From Planobacterium oryzisoli (GTDB lineage Bacteria > Bacteroidota > Bacteroidia > Flavobacteriales > Weeksellaceae): a stretch of 64,000 nt of DNA. Made by a program: the position numbers and the translations under genes. The stretch is taken from the NCBI RefSeq assembly GCF_015354315.1, contig NZ_JADKYY010000008.1, forward strand, positions 35,434 to 99,433, in the 5' to 3' direction. Positions 1 through 8,513 of the stretch are shown here, piece by piece. Below the pieces are notes generated by a model. The model made no database searches, was not told the DNA's origin, and saw only the letters and a list, made by a program, of their open reading frames with translations. The first letter of the stretch is position 1; every line of letters begins with the position of its first letter.

Positions 1-950
1 TTTACAAAAGCCAGGCGGTCGCGGTGCTTGGGATCCATATTGGCATGGATCTTAAATACAAAACCGGTAAACTGTGGCTCCTCGGGACGTACTAACCGAA
101 TGCTTGATTCCTTGGGCTGTGGATTTGGCGCAATATCGATAAATGCATCCAATAGCTCGCGTACTCCAAAATTATTTAAGGCCGAACCAAAGAATACCGG
201 CTGCTGGTTTCCGGCCATATAATCGTCCCGGTTAAATTCGGGGTAGACGCTTTCAATGAGTTCCAGTTCCTCGCGAAGTGTAGCAGCCGCCTTTTCGCCG
301 ACCAGCTCATCCACCTTTGGATCCGTAACATCGGTGATCTTTACAGACTCCCCAACGCGCTGTTTTTTCTCTTCCAGGAAAAATTCAATGTTCTTTTCCC
401 AGAGGTTGTATATGCCCTGAAAATCCCCGCCCATACCGATGGGAAGTGACAGAGGAACGACTGTAAGGCCCAGTTTCTGTTCTACCTCATCCAATAGGTC
501 AAAGGCATCCTTTCCTTCACGGTCCAGTTTGTTTATAAATACGATCATCGGAATGTTACGCATCCGACATACCTGAACTAATTTCTCGGTCTGTTCCTCG
601 ACCCCTTTGGCAACATCGACCACCACAATAACCGAGTCTACGGCCGTTAAGGTGCGGTAGGTATCTTCTGCAAAATCCTTGTGTCCTGGAGTATCGAGGA
701 TATTGATCTTATGCCCGCGGTATTCAAAGGCCAGCACGGAGGTGGCTACAGAGATTCCTCTCTGCCTTTCGATCTCCATAAAGTCGGAAGTGGCTCCTTT
801 CTTTACTTTGTTGCTTTTCACGGCTCCGGCCTCCTGGATAGCGCCTCCAAAGAGGAGCAGCTTTTCCGTAAGGGTAGTCTTTCCGGCATCCGGGTGGGCA
901 ATGATACCAAAGGTTTTTCTTTTCTGTATTTGTTCTAGTAATTCGGACAT
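1..950 (-). CDS. prfC: Peptide chain release factor 3 (RF3), 3' part cut by window edge
   Basis: This is a translational GTPase that recycles RF1/RF2 from the ribosome after termination. Reading leftward from the ATG at 950, the protein begins [20 protein letters not shown]. It carries the P-loop HPDAGKTT, the G3 motif DTPGHKDF and the G4 motif NKLDR. The P-loop context ([19 protein letters not shown]) is typical of RF3 rather than EF-G. About 316 of the usual roughly 530 residues are inside the window; the C-terminal part lies to the left. It is transcribed divergently from the CPBP protease gene. Identification is firm; only the length is unknown. Confidence 0.95.
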   Translation of the reverse strand, partial: MSELLEQIQKRKTFGIIAHPDAGKTTLTEKLLLFGGAIQEAGAVKSNKVKKGATSDFMEIERQRGISVATSVLAFEYRGHKINILDTPGHKDFAEDTYRTLTAVDSVIVVVDVAKGVEEQTEKLVQVCRMRNIPMIVFINKLDREGKDAFDLLDEVEQKLGLTVVPLSLPIGMGGDFQGIYNLWEKNIEFFLEEKKQRVGESVKITDVTDPKVDELVGEKAAATLREELELIESVYPEFNRDDYMAGNQQPVFFGSALNNFGVRELLDAFIDIAPNPQPKESSIRLVRPEEPQFTGFVFKIHANMDPKHRDRLAFV

Positions 951-1025
951 AAGGTAATTTGTGGGTGCAAAAATCGTGATTTTTAGCGAGATGAGAAAAC
1001 GCTAGGGATAAGGTGAGACTTTTTT

Positions 1026-1033
1026 TATATTTG
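1026..1033 (+). promoter_or_regulatory. Bacteroidetes -7 promoter box before the CPBP gene
   Basis: TATATTTG matches the TAnnTTTG -7 consensus of the Bacteroidetes primary sigma factor and lies 17 nt before the ATG at 1051. I see no convincing -33 TTG. Confidence 0.5.
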
Positions 1034-1050
1034 CGGTAAACCCTTTAAGG

Positions 1051-1887
1051 ATGTCTCAAGTCCCCAACCAAGCTCTTCCTAAGTACCGATTCGACTGGAA
1101 GGGCGCAGCAGCCCTGTTCTTTGGCGGCTTTGTGCCTGCCATGGCTCTTTCTATCATTAATGTACTAATGATGATGCTTTTTAAGGTGAACTACCAGTTT
1201 GAAACCTGGTATATGGTGCTTTTGAACCTGGTGATGTGGAGTGGGGCCATTCTCTCGTTTGATTATTTTATCTGCCGGCCTCAGACCGGAAAGCACCTAA
1301 GGTTCAATTTTTCCACGAAGAACCTTTCTACCTACCTTTTGGTGTTTCCGCTTATGCTCGGCGTTATATTTATCGCTGAATTCTTTACCTCGCTGATTCC
1401 TATCTCAGGACCTGTCTTTGGACCACTCTACGAGTATTTCTCCGAGATGATGGAGCAGCTAACCTCCTCGCTTTGGGGAATGATTCTAATGGCTGTTCTG
1501 ATGGCCCCGGTATTTGAGGAAATCGTTTTTCGCGGGATCATCCAGAAAGGCCTTATTAATCGGGGGTACTCCGCAAAGGCTGCAATCTGGATCGCAGCGT
1601 TTCTTTTTGGATTGGTACATGCCAACCCGTGGCAATTTGTAGGTGCCGTACTCCTGGGAGCAGCCATAGGGTACGTCTATGAAAGAACCAAATCGCTCTT
1701 TCTGGCGATCTTGCTTCATATGTTCAACAACGCCCTTGCAGCAGTCCTTATCTACGTAGGAGGTACCGAGAGTTTTGCTGAGTATTTTGGTATCTCTGTA
1801 TACCTGCTTCTTGCGCTAGGACTTGTCTTGCTTGGCGTTTTCTATTATCTTTTCACCTACAAATACGAAATCCACCACAGCGAATAA
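1051..1887 (+). CDS. CPBP-family intramembrane glutamic endopeptidase
   Basis: A 278-residue polytopic membrane protein of the CAAX protease/bacteriocin-processing (CPBP, Abi) family. The hallmark motifs of the catalytic core are present: EEIVFRG (the EExxxR motif) in the middle, FGLVHANPWQF (the FxxxH motif) and HMFNNALAA near the C-terminus. About six to seven hydrophobic segments are visible, with a short basic N-terminus. Substrates in Flavobacteriia are generally unknown, so no specific role is assigned. The start is the ATG 17 nt after a -7 box. Ten bases separate it from rdgB, so the two are probably co-transcribed. Confidence 0.88.
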   Translation: MSQVPNQALPKYRFDWKGAAALFFGGFVPAMALSIINVLMMMLFKVNYQFETWYMVLLNLVMWSGAILSFDYFICRPQTGKHLRFNFSTKNLSTYLLVFPLMLGVIFIAEFFTSLIPISGPVFGPLYEYFSEMMEQLTSSLWGMILMAVLMAPVFEEIVFRGIIQKGLINRGYSAKAAIWIAAFLFGLVHANPWQFVGAVLLGAAIGYVYERTKSLFLAILLHMFNNALAAVLIYVGGTESFAEYFGISVYLLLALGLVLLGVFYYLFTYKYEIHHSE

Positions 1888-1897
1888 ATTCCTTTTA

Positions 1898-2467
1898 ATG
1901 AAAGAACTCCTTGTAGCCACCCACAACATCCATAAGAAAGAAGAAATCCAACAAATTCTCTCGAGCCACTTCCATATTAAAAGCCTCTCGGATTATGCCC
2001 TTTTAGAAGAGATAAAAGAAGACGGGGATTCCTTTCACGCGAATGCACTTATAAAAGCGAAATTCTGTTACGAAAATACTCAGGTAGATTCGTTAGGGGA
2101 CGATTCGGGTCTCGTTGTTGAAGCCCTCGACGGAAGGCCTGGAATTTATTCAGCACGCTACGCCTCCAACCACGATTTCGATAAAAACATAGCGAAGGTC
2201 CTAGAGGAAATGGAAGGCGTGGAAAACCGCCGCGCTTATTTCATTACGGTACTTTGCTATTATACATCCCAAGGCCCTAAGTACTACGAGGGACGGGTTT
2301 ACGGCAATCTTCTCACCGAGCACCGCGGATATAAAGGATTTGGATACGATCCCATCTTCGTACCCGAGGGTCACGAACTCACTTTTGCCCAGATGCTCCC
2401 AGAGGATAAGAACCAGATATCCCACCGTAAGAGGGCCCTGGACCAGTGGCTTGAGGATTTAAAATAA
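1898..2467 (+). CDS. rdgB: RdgB/HAM1 non-canonical purine NTP pyrophosphatase
   Basis: Hydrolyses dITP, ITP and XTP to monophosphates, keeping deaminated purines out of nucleic acids. The 189-residue protein starts MKELLVATHNIHKKEEI, the usual ATxNxxK(x)xE substrate-binding opening. It also has the conserved DDSGLVVEAL and GRPGIYSARYA blocks, GFGYDPIF and SHRKRAL. An upstream in-frame start at 1823 exists but lies inside the CPBP gene. The ATG at 1898 places the family motif at the normal N-terminal position and is preferred. It follows the CPBP gene by 10 nt. Confidence 0.95.
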   Translation: MKELLVATHNIHKKEEIQQILSSHFHIKSLSDYALLEEIKEDGDSFHANALIKAKFCYENTQVDSLGDDSGLVVEALDGRPGIYSARYASNHDFDKNIAKVLEEMEGVENRRAYFITVLCYYTSQGPKYYEGRVYGNLLTEHRGYKGFGYDPIFVPEGHELTFAQMLPEDKNQISHRKRALDQWLEDLK

Positions 2468-2548
2468 CCTTCGAAAGGCTATCGCTTAAAGAGACTATTT
2501 CTATCGTACCTAACTCCTTGCAGCGCATGCTCTGCAAAGAAAATTTTA

Positions 2549-2556
2549 TACCTTTG
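2549..2556 (+). promoter_or_regulatory. -7 promoter box before ribonuclease Z gene
   Basis: TACCTTTG matches TAnnTTTG and lies 30 nt before the TTG start of rnz in a 119-nt gap. A TTG at 2518 is farther upstream than the usual -33 spacing, so only the -7 element is supported. Confidence 0.45.
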
Positions 2557-2586
2557 CAGCCAGCTTTAACTAAATAAATCCACTCT

Positions 2587-3504
2587 TTGAGCGCACATCT
2601 GACCATTCTGGGATATAATTCCGCGATACCAACCGTAAACTCGTCGCCTACGGCGCAGTTTCTCGAGATGGAGGAGCGCCACTTTCTCATTGACTGCGGT
2701 GAGGGTACACAGGTCCAACTCCGCAAGGCCAAAGCACGCTTTTCAAAGATAAACCACATTTTCATCTCGCACCTCCACGGTGACCATTGTTTTGGTCTTC
2801 CGGGGCTTATTGCTTCTTTTAGGCTTTTGGGCAGAGAAACACCTATTCATATCTACGGTCCGAAAGGCATCCAAGAAATGCTCGAGACCATCTTTCGCCT
2901 GACCGATACCCATAAAGGTTTTGAAGTTGTGTACCACGAGCTCGATAGTAAGAAGAGTGAGGTAATCTATGAGGACAGTCGTATTGAGGTATCCACGATT
3001 CCCTTGGACCATAGAGTATACTGTAATGGCTACCTTTTTCGCGAGAAACCCAAGGACAGGCACCTGAACATGGCGGAAATCTCCAAATATCCGGAGATCG
3101 AAACCTGTGACTACCATAACTTAAAGCGCGGAAAGGATTTTGTTCTCTCCGACGGATACGTTCTTAAAAACGAGACTCTTACCAATGATCCTACCAAGTC
3201 CGTGTCCTATGCCTTCTGCAGCGATACCCGCTACCTGGAAAGCATAGTTCCTATTATTGAAGGTGTGGATGTGCTGTACCACGAAGCCACGTTTCTACAC
3301 GATCTAAAGAAAATGGCTGACTATACCGGACACACCACCGCACTGGAGGCCGCGCGGATTGCCCGCAAGGCGGGCGTGGGCAAGCTCATCCTTGGACACT
3401 TCTCCAACCGCTACCACGATCTTTCGGTATTTACTAAAGAGGCGCGCGAGGTCTTTGCTGAGACTTATCTCCCTGTAGCGCTTCAGCCAGTGGAGATCAA
3501 ATAA
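2587..3504 (+). CDS. rnz: Ribonuclease Z
   Basis: A zinc-dependent endonuclease of the metallo-beta-lactamase fold that matures tRNA 3' ends. The 305-residue length is normal for the short RNase Z form. Visible motifs are the N-terminal GYNSAIPT loop, FLIDCGEGTQVQLR, the metal motif ISHLHGDHCFGLPG (HxHxDH), CSDTRYL, LYHEATFL and a C-terminal ILGHFSNRY with the last histidine ligand. The start is TTG; no nearby ATG in frame would keep the N-terminal beta strand. TIGR02757 follows after 9 nt. Confidence 0.95.
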   Translation: MSAHLTILGYNSAIPTVNSSPTAQFLEMEERHFLIDCGEGTQVQLRKAKARFSKINHIFISHLHGDHCFGLPGLIASFRLLGRETPIHIYGPKGIQEMLETIFRLTDTHKGFEVVYHELDSKKSEVIYEDSRIEVSTIPLDHRVYCNGYLFREKPKDRHLNMAEISKYPEIETCDYHNLKRGKDFVLSDGYVLKNETLTNDPTKSVSYAFCSDTRYLESIVPIIEGVDVLYHEATFLHDLKKMADYTGHTTALEAARIARKAGVGKLILGHFSNRYHDLSVFTKEAREVFAETYLPVALQPVEIK

Positions 3505-3513
3505 ACTATTTAG

Positions 3514-4284
3514 ATGGAGAGGGAAATGCTGAAGGATTTTTTGGATGAGAAGGTGGATCTATACAACCATCCTTCCTATATTGATTCCGACCCCATACAG
3601 ATTCCTCATAGGTTTTCTTCTCGAGAAGATACAGAGATCATGGCCTTTCTTATGGCCACCATTGCCTGGGGAAACCGTAAAAGCATTATCGCATCGGGAG
3701 AAAAAATGTTAGACTGGATGGGAAATTCTCCCCACGACTTTATACTTAACCATTCCCGAAAGGATCTACAGTCTTTTGAAGGTCTACCACTTCACCGGAC
3801 TTTCAGTGGTGAAGATTTTGCACATTTTGCCGGCCATCTCAAGAGAATTTTTTCAGCATATGGAAGTCTAGAGCCCCTGCTGCTTCCTTTGCAGCAGGAG
3901 GAAAACTACTACCATGCCCTGTACCGATTTCGCTGTGCTTTTCTCTTGGAGAGTACCCACCGCTCCTGCAAGCACGTAAGCAGTACCTATAAAAACTCGG
4001 CGGCCAAGAGGCTTTTAATGTTCCTTAGGTGGATGGTCCGTAGGGACAGTAGAGGAGTGGATTTTGGGCTCTATACGACGCATCCCGCTCATAAACTCTC
4101 GCTTCCATTGGATGTGCATGTTGGAAATATCGCACGGGCACTGGGTATCCTTTCCCGCCGGCAGAACGACTGGAAGGCAGTGGAGGAGTTGGACCTGATT
4201 GTCCGAACGCTCGATCCTAAGGACCCGGGAAAGTACGATTACGCACTTTTTGGACTGGGGGTAAGTGGGGATTTTTCACCTTAA
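3514..4284 (+). CDS. TIGR02757 family protein (DUF2400)
   Basis: A 256-residue conserved protein of unknown function common in Bacteroidota and Epsilonproteobacteria. Recognisable family blocks are the N-terminal DFLDEKVDLYNHPSYI, DTEIMAFLMATIAWGNRKSI, MFLRWMVRRDSRGVDFGLYT and the C-terminal KYDYALFGLGVSG. The arrangement resembles a helical DNA-glycosylase-like fold, but that is only a family-level impression. It sits 9 nt after rnz, probably in one transcript. Its TAA overlaps the stop codon of the convergent small gene at 4281. Confidence 0.85.
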   Translation: MEREMLKDFLDEKVDLYNHPSYIDSDPIQIPHRFSSREDTEIMAFLMATIAWGNRKSIIASGEKMLDWMGNSPHDFILNHSRKDLQSFEGLPLHRTFSGEDFAHFAGHLKRIFSAYGSLEPLLLPLQQEENYYHALYRFRCAFLLESTHRSCKHVSSTYKNSAAKRLLMFLRWMVRRDSRGVDFGLYTTHPAHKLSLPLDVHVGNIARALGILSRRQNDWKAVEELDLIVRTLDPKDPGKYDYALFGLGVSGDFSP

Positions 4285-4529
4285 GTGTTTAGCAATTCTA
4301 GTCTCCCGTAGCGTAGTGCCACTTGCCGTCTTAGCTGGATGCCTCCTTTCACATACAGCACGCTGGTATCTATGCCCTGAAATTCCATTTCTTTTAGCAG
4401 GGCATAAAAAAAGAAATGAGAGGCAGTAACGGGTTGGAACGTCACGGTCTTCTCGTTAAAGGTTCGTACTAACTCGGCGCCGGACATTGTTCTAAAGCGC
4501 TCGGAGAATCCGTAATGGTCGTTTTTCAT
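4281..4529 (-). CDS. Small conserved-looking protein of unknown function (82 aa)
   Basis: I do not recognise the family. The 82-residue product has no signal peptide or membrane segment and mixes charged and aromatic residues (KNDHYGFSERFRTMSGAEL near the start, HFFFYALLKEMEFQGID in the middle). Its stop codon overlaps the TIGR02757 stop in a shared TTAA. The same tight convergent arrangement occurs elsewhere in this window between real genes and supports this being a gene. Its codon use looks like its neighbours. A TACATTTG box on this strand at 4686-4693 may be its promoter. Confidence 0.6.
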   Translation of the reverse strand: MKNDHYGFSERFRTMSGAELVRTFNEKTVTFQPVTASHFFFYALLKEMEFQGIDTSVLYVKGGIQLRRQVALRYGRLELLNT

Positions 4530-4742
4530 CTTAAAATGTTTTCACGTGAATTTAACTAACCATTCAAAAGGGAGGGAGAAGCATTATATTTTGACCGCTT
4601 GTGTCCTCATACTAAACCACCGTGGAATGCTATTCTCGGTTGGTGACTTCCTCTAGTGTAGGAAATGCTCCTGATGAATGAACTCCAAATGTACTAAAAA
4701 AAGTAACTTGCTCTAGCACATATATAGTATACTTTTCTTGTA
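4530..4742. other. Non-coding stretch left of the HIT remnant
   Basis: Together with the HIT fragment this makes a 342-nt gap between the small gene and mgtE. No gene is supported. The only signal I see is a leftward TACATTTG at 4686-4693, which matches the -7 promoter consensus and could serve the 82-residue gene 157 nt downstream. The rest shows no clear hairpin. Confidence 0.4.
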
Positions 4743-4848
4743 TCAGTAGGACTGCTTGGTAGGGATTACTCCACGCACTCCACCTCTTGGATTTTCTGTA
4801 TCTCCCTTGTATCGAGGTATCAAGTGAATGTGGGCATGCATAACAGTT
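4743..4848 (-). pseudogene. Remnant of a HIT-family hydrolase gene (C-terminal end only)
   Basis: Leftward from 4848 the frame reads TVMHAHIHLIPRYKGD and continues with DTENPRGGVRGVIPTKQSY before a TGA at 4743-4745. TV-x-H-x-H-x-H-x-IPRY is the histidine-triad active site, and the tail is the usual C-terminus of bacterial HIT hydrolases (about 130-140 residues when whole). Upstream the frame runs straight into the mgtE stop codon, and the N-terminal two-thirds is missing. This is a decayed, 5'-truncated gene. A different frame over the same bases gives an 81-codon open frame with no recognisable protein. Confidence 0.75.
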
Positions 4849-4871
4849 AAGTACCTGCGTACAAGGCTCTA

Positions 4872-6224
4872 TCACATATGCAGCATGAGACGTGCAATGG
4901 TGAAGTAGATCAGTACTCCAAGGATGTCGTTTGAGGTGGTGATGAAGGGTCCTGTGGCAATGGCCGGGTCGATTTTGTTTTTATCAAGAATGATAGGTAC
5001 CACCGTACCAATGACAGCCGCCACTAGTATTACCGCCAGTAGCGAAATAGAGATGGTAAGGGAGACCGTAAGGTCGTGGTGGTTGAAAAGGAGGTTAAAG
5101 CCGAAAATCAAAATAGCCAGAATTACACCGGAAGCCGCCGAAACGCTGACCTCCTTAAGTAGCGTCTTATACGTGTCCTTGCCCAGTGTGTCGTTGGCAA
5201 GACCCTGTACGATGATTGCCGAAGCCTGTACTCCAATGTTTCCCGCTGTTGCGGCAATAAGTGGTACAAAGAACATTAAGGCAGGTACGTTCTGAAGTGC
5301 CGACTGGTTGCCCTGCAGCACGCGCGAACCTACAAGTCCCCCTACCATTCCAATGAAAAGCCATGGAAGCCTTGCTTTGGTCATGCTGAAGATGGTATCG
5401 GTATGGTCCACATCACTGGAGATACCTGAGGCAAGCTGGTAGTCTTTTTCAGTTTCTTCCTTTACAAAGTCCATCACGTCGTCTATAGTGATCCTTCCCA
5501 CAAGTTTTCCCAACGCATCCACTACAGGAACTTCAAAAAGGTCGTAACGCTGCATGAAACGGGCTACTTCTTCCGCTTCGTCAGAGTCCTTGACCCAGCG
5601 AACCTTGGAGTTGTAAACCTCAGAAACTCTTGTGGCTGAAGAAGTGGTAAGTAGTTTTTTAAGACTTAAAATTCCTAAGAGTTTATTGGTCTCATCCACT
5701 ACATAAATAGAGTAGACTTCTTCCAGTTCCTCGGCTTGCTTCCGCATTTCCTTTACCGCAGCAATTATGGATAAATCCTCTCGTACCTGCACTAGTTCAG
5801 TGGCCATAAGACCTCCGGCGGTATCTTCGTCGTAGCGGAGTAGATCCACGATGTTTTGTGCATGCTCCTCGTCATCTAAATGCTGAATGATTTCATCCTG
5901 CTGCTTCTCGGGAAGTTCTGCGATGATATCGGCCGCATCGTCGGAATGTATCTCGTTGATGATCTCATCGGCGATCTCCTTGGAGGAGAGCTGCGTTAAG
6001 AATTTTTTCCTTTCGTCCTCATCGATCTCCAGAAGCATCTCTGCGGATTGCTCGTTACCCATTAAGTCGTAGACAAACTTCTGTCCTTCGGTGTCGAGCT
6101 CTTCAAATAGTTTGGCAATGTCCACTGCCTCCATCTCTAAAAGCACGGAGGAGACCTCACTTACGCTGCGAAGAGAAATGGCTTCCTTGAGGTGGTCGTG
6201 TTGCTGTAGTGTGCTTTCAGTCAA
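4872..6224 (-). CDS. mgtE: Magnesium transporter MgtE
   Basis: An inner-membrane Mg2+ channel gated by cytoplasmic Mg2+. The 450-residue protein has the full family order. First comes an N-terminal superhelical MgtE_N domain (about 10-130, with DIIAELPEKQQDEIIQHLD). Next are two CBS domains (about 135-260, with GGLMATELVQV and GRITIDDVMDFV). Last are five C-terminal membrane helices (about 285-450) with LPWLFIGMVGG, AATAGNIGVQAS and the pore-region DPAIATGPFITTSNDILG. The start is TTG at 6224, about 47 nt after a -7 box; no ATG is available in frame. Downstream is the HIT remnant. Confidence 0.95.
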   Translation of the reverse strand: MTESTLQQHDHLKEAISLRSVSEVSSVLLEMEAVDIAKLFEELDTEGQKFVYDLMGNEQSAEMLLEIDEDERKKFLTQLSSKEIADEIINEIHSDDAADIIAELPEKQQDEIIQHLDDEEHAQNIVDLLRYDEDTAGGLMATELVQVREDLSIIAAVKEMRKQAEELEEVYSIYVVDETNKLLGILSLKKLLTTSSATRVSEVYNSKVRWVKDSDEAEEVARFMQRYDLFEVPVVDALGKLVGRITIDDVMDFVKEETEKDYQLASGISSDVDHTDTIFSMTKARLPWLFIGMVGGLVGSRVLQGNQSALQNVPALMFFVPLIAATAGNIGVQASAIIVQGLANDTLGKDTYKTLLKEVSVSAASGVILAILIFGFNLLFNHHDLTVSLTISISLLAVILVAAVIGTVVPIILDKNKIDPAIATGPFITTSNDILGVLIYFTIARLMLHM

Positions 6225-6270
6225 AACGCTGTATTTTAGGATGAAAAACTATTTTAATTCTAGGGTTTTG

Positions 6271-6278
6271 CAAATTTA
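6271..6278 (-). promoter_or_regulatory. -7 promoter box for mgtE
   Basis: On the minus strand TAAATTTG matches the TAnnTTTG -7 consensus. It lies about 47 nt before the TTG start of mgtE and after the rsmA stop. No Mg2+-riboswitch-like structure is evident in the short leader. Confidence 0.5.
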
Positions 6279-6335
6279 CAGAAATTGGCTCAGTAATTAG
6301 TACTAAAGCGCTTTTACAATACTGCAAGCCGAGGG

Positions 6336-7112
6336 TTAACTGTTTATAGACTCTTGCCAGAGTAGGGTGAAATCAATGAAATCCGCAACAGATAGCTCCT
6401 CGGCTCTTTGATCGAGAAACGGATGCGACTGCATAGGTTCGGGGATTCCCAGGACCTTAAGCGAATTGCTTAGTTTCTTTCTTCTTTGGCCAAAACCTGC
6501 CTTTACAATGCGTTTGAAAAGGACTTCGTTTCCTTCAAGGCCCGGCTTAATATTGCGCGTTAGACGTATCACGCCCGATTTTACTTTGGGCGGAGGATTG
6601 AACACGTTTTCGTGGACGGTAAAAAGGTACTCCACGTCATAGTAGGCTTGAATAAGTACAGACAGTATGCCGTAGCTCTTTGTTCTCGGGGCACTAGCCG
6701 TACGTTCGGCTACCTCCTTTTGAAACATTCCCACTACTGTAGGAACCTTCAGGACATGGTCCACTACATGGAAAAGTATTTGGGAGGATATATTATAGGG
6801 GAAGTTACCAATGACCTGGACCTGTTTTCCTGAGGCAAAGGAAAAATCGGTTTTTAGGAAATCCCCAATAAAGCTGGATTCCTCTAGCGCGTCGTAGTGC
6901 TGTTTGAGGTAGGCAACCGATTCGGTGTCGATCTCCGCCAAAAACACATGGGCCGGACTCTCTAACAAATACTTAGTCAGTACTCCTGTACCGGGGCCCA
7001 CCTCCAGGACCAAATCCGAGGGGGTAAGTGGCAACGAATCCACTATTTTCCTTGCGATGTTCTCATCGGTTAAAAAATGCTGTCCCAGGTGTTTTTTTGC
7101 TCTGACGTTCAT
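6336..7112 (-). CDS. rsmA: 16S rRNA (adenine1518/1519-N6)-dimethyltransferase
   Basis: KsgA/RsmA dimethylates two adjacent adenosines in the 3' hairpin of 16S rRNA during small-subunit maturation, using SAM. The 258-residue protein opens with VRAKKHLGQHFLTDENI. It has SAM motif I EVGPGTGVLTKYLL and the catalytic motif IV NFPYNISSQILF (NFPY instead of the more common NLPY). It ends with the C-terminal GFGQRRKKLSNSL helix bundle. The ATG at 7112 gives the standard N-terminus. It is divergent from ftsX across a 138-nt gap. Confidence 0.96.
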   Translation of the reverse strand: MNVRAKKHLGQHFLTDENIARKIVDSLPLTPSDLVLEVGPGTGVLTKYLLESPAHVFLAEIDTESVAYLKQHYDALEESSFIGDFLKTDFSFASGKQVQVIGNFPYNISSQILFHVVDHVLKVPTVVGMFQKEVAERTASAPRTKSYGILSVLIQAYYDVEYLFTVHENVFNPPPKVKSGVIRLTRNIKPGLEGNEVLFKRIVKAGFGQRRKKLSNSLKVLGIPEPMQSHPFLDQRAEELSVADFIDFTLLWQESINS

Positions 7113-7250
7113 GTTTGGTGGGGTTGGTTAGGGTCTTAAAAATTCCTGAGAAAATCAAACCATTGCTGTGTTTTTTTTAACACGGATTTTATCACTTCTG
7201 CCCGCAAATTTCGGAAGTTTTTTTCTATTTTAGCCGAAAAATTTGATTAG

Positions 7251-8150
7251 ATGGCCAAATCTGTAGACGATTTTAACAAGCGACGCCTGCGTTCAAGCAA
7301 CATCACCGTGGTAATATCCATTGCGTTGGTTCTGTTTTTACTGGGACTTATGGGAATGATCCTTATCAATGCCCAAAAATACTCGGATTATATCAAGGAG
7401 CAGCTTGTAGTAAATGCCTACTTTGACGAGAACTACGATGCCAAAGACTCTTTAAAGATTGCAAAGCTGGAAAAATCTGCTTTTGACAAAATTCAGGTTC
7501 TTCCTGCGGTAAAGCGCGCTACATACATCTCCAGGGAGATGGCAAGCGAGGAGGCAAAAAAGAGTATGGGAATTGACAGCGAAGCGCTTTTCGACACCAA
7601 TATATTTCCTTCGTCTGTAGAGGTGGCCCTTAAGCCCGACTATGTCGATCCCAAGAAAATCGACGGCGCCATTCAGCAGATTGCAAGTGTTCCGGGGGTA
7701 GTGGAAGTGAAAAACAACTCTTCCCTCATGGTAGACGTCTACAACAATTTGAACCGCATCTTACAGTGGATCCTTGGATTCTCCCTTCTCTTTTTGGTTT
7801 TGGCTGTAGTTTTAATCAACAATTCCATCCGACTTAAAATATTCTCCAAACGTTTCATCATCAAAACCATGCAGCTGGTAGGTGCCCGCCGCAGGTTTAT
7901 CTTAAAGCCGTTTATCCTGGAAGCAGTTCTACTTGGACTTATAGGGGCTTTCATAGGAATTGCAGCGCTACTTGGCGTGTGGTATTACTTCACCAGTCAG
8001 ATCGGGCAGGAATTCAACCAGAACGATGTGAATTATCTCTATTTAGCCCTTTTAATTATTGGGGTGGGAGTCCTGATCACCGTGGTAAGTACCATTTTTG
8101 CAACCTGGAGATTTCTTAAGACGAACATTGACGATTTATACTACAACTAA
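7251..8150 (+). CDS. ftsX: Cell division protein FtsX
   Basis: The permease partner of FtsE, which couples septal peptidoglycan hydrolysis to division. At 299 residues it has one N-terminal membrane helix (about 17-45). A periplasmic domain follows (about 46-165, containing YISREMASEEAKKSMG). Three C-terminal helices make up the FtsX permease core (ARRRFILKPFILEAVLLG and LLIIGVGVLITVVST). FtsE is not in this window, as is usual in Bacteroidota. The stop overlaps the start of the DUF3098 gene by one base (TAATG), indicating translational coupling. Confidence 0.92.
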   Translation: MAKSVDDFNKRRLRSSNITVVISIALVLFLLGLMGMILINAQKYSDYIKEQLVVNAYFDENYDAKDSLKIAKLEKSAFDKIQVLPAVKRATYISREMASEEAKKSMGIDSEALFDTNIFPSSVEVALKPDYVDPKKIDGAIQQIASVPGVVEVKNNSSLMVDVYNNLNRILQWILGFSLLFLVLAVVLINNSIRLKIFSKRFIIKTMQLVGARRRFILKPFILEAVLLGLIGAFIGIAALLGVWYYFTSQIGQEFNQNDVNYLYLALLIIGVGVLITVVSTIFATWRFLKTNIDDLYYN

Positions 8151-8443
8151 TGGGTAAGAAGATCTACGATGAATCGCAAAGCGGTACAGAGAACCACTCA
8201 AAGGGTTATTTTTATTTCGCAAAAGAAAACTATAAATGGATGCTTATAGGCCTTTTGCTGATACTGGTAGGATACGCTCTTATGACCGGTGCCGATGCCA
8301 ATACGGTGGACGGGAAATACGATCCCGCTGTCTGGAATGAAGGCATCTTCTCCGTAGTTAGGATCCGAGTGGCTCCTTTCCTGGTGGTGCTGGGACTGTG
8401 CGTAGAAGCCTACGCTATTCTAAAGAGACCCAAAGACCTGTAG
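8150..8443 (+). CDS. DUF3098 domain-containing membrane protein
   Basis: A 97-residue protein with two predicted membrane helices (WMLIGLLLILVGYALMTG and RVAPFLVVLGLCVEAYAIL) and the family motif WNEGIFSVVRIRVAPF. DUF3098 proteins regularly sit between ftsX and uppP in Bacteroidota, which suggests a role in cell envelope or division, but no function is established. The start codon overlaps the ftsX stop. Confidence 0.88.
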   Translation: MGKKIYDESQSGTENHSKGYFYFAKENYKWMLIGLLLILVGYALMTGADANTVDGKYDPAVWNEGIFSVVRIRVAPFLVVLGLCVEAYAILKRPKDL

Positions 8444-8513
8444 AATTACTGTTTAACTATATACCTACGGCCATTAAGCCTTCGCTAGCTTGATGGTCTT
8501 TTTAATACACTCT

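Noticed and set aside
4630..4875. An 81-codon leftward open frame next to mgtE
   Set aside because: The protein is unlike any family, and a different frame over the same bases encodes the HIT tail, so this frame is an accident.
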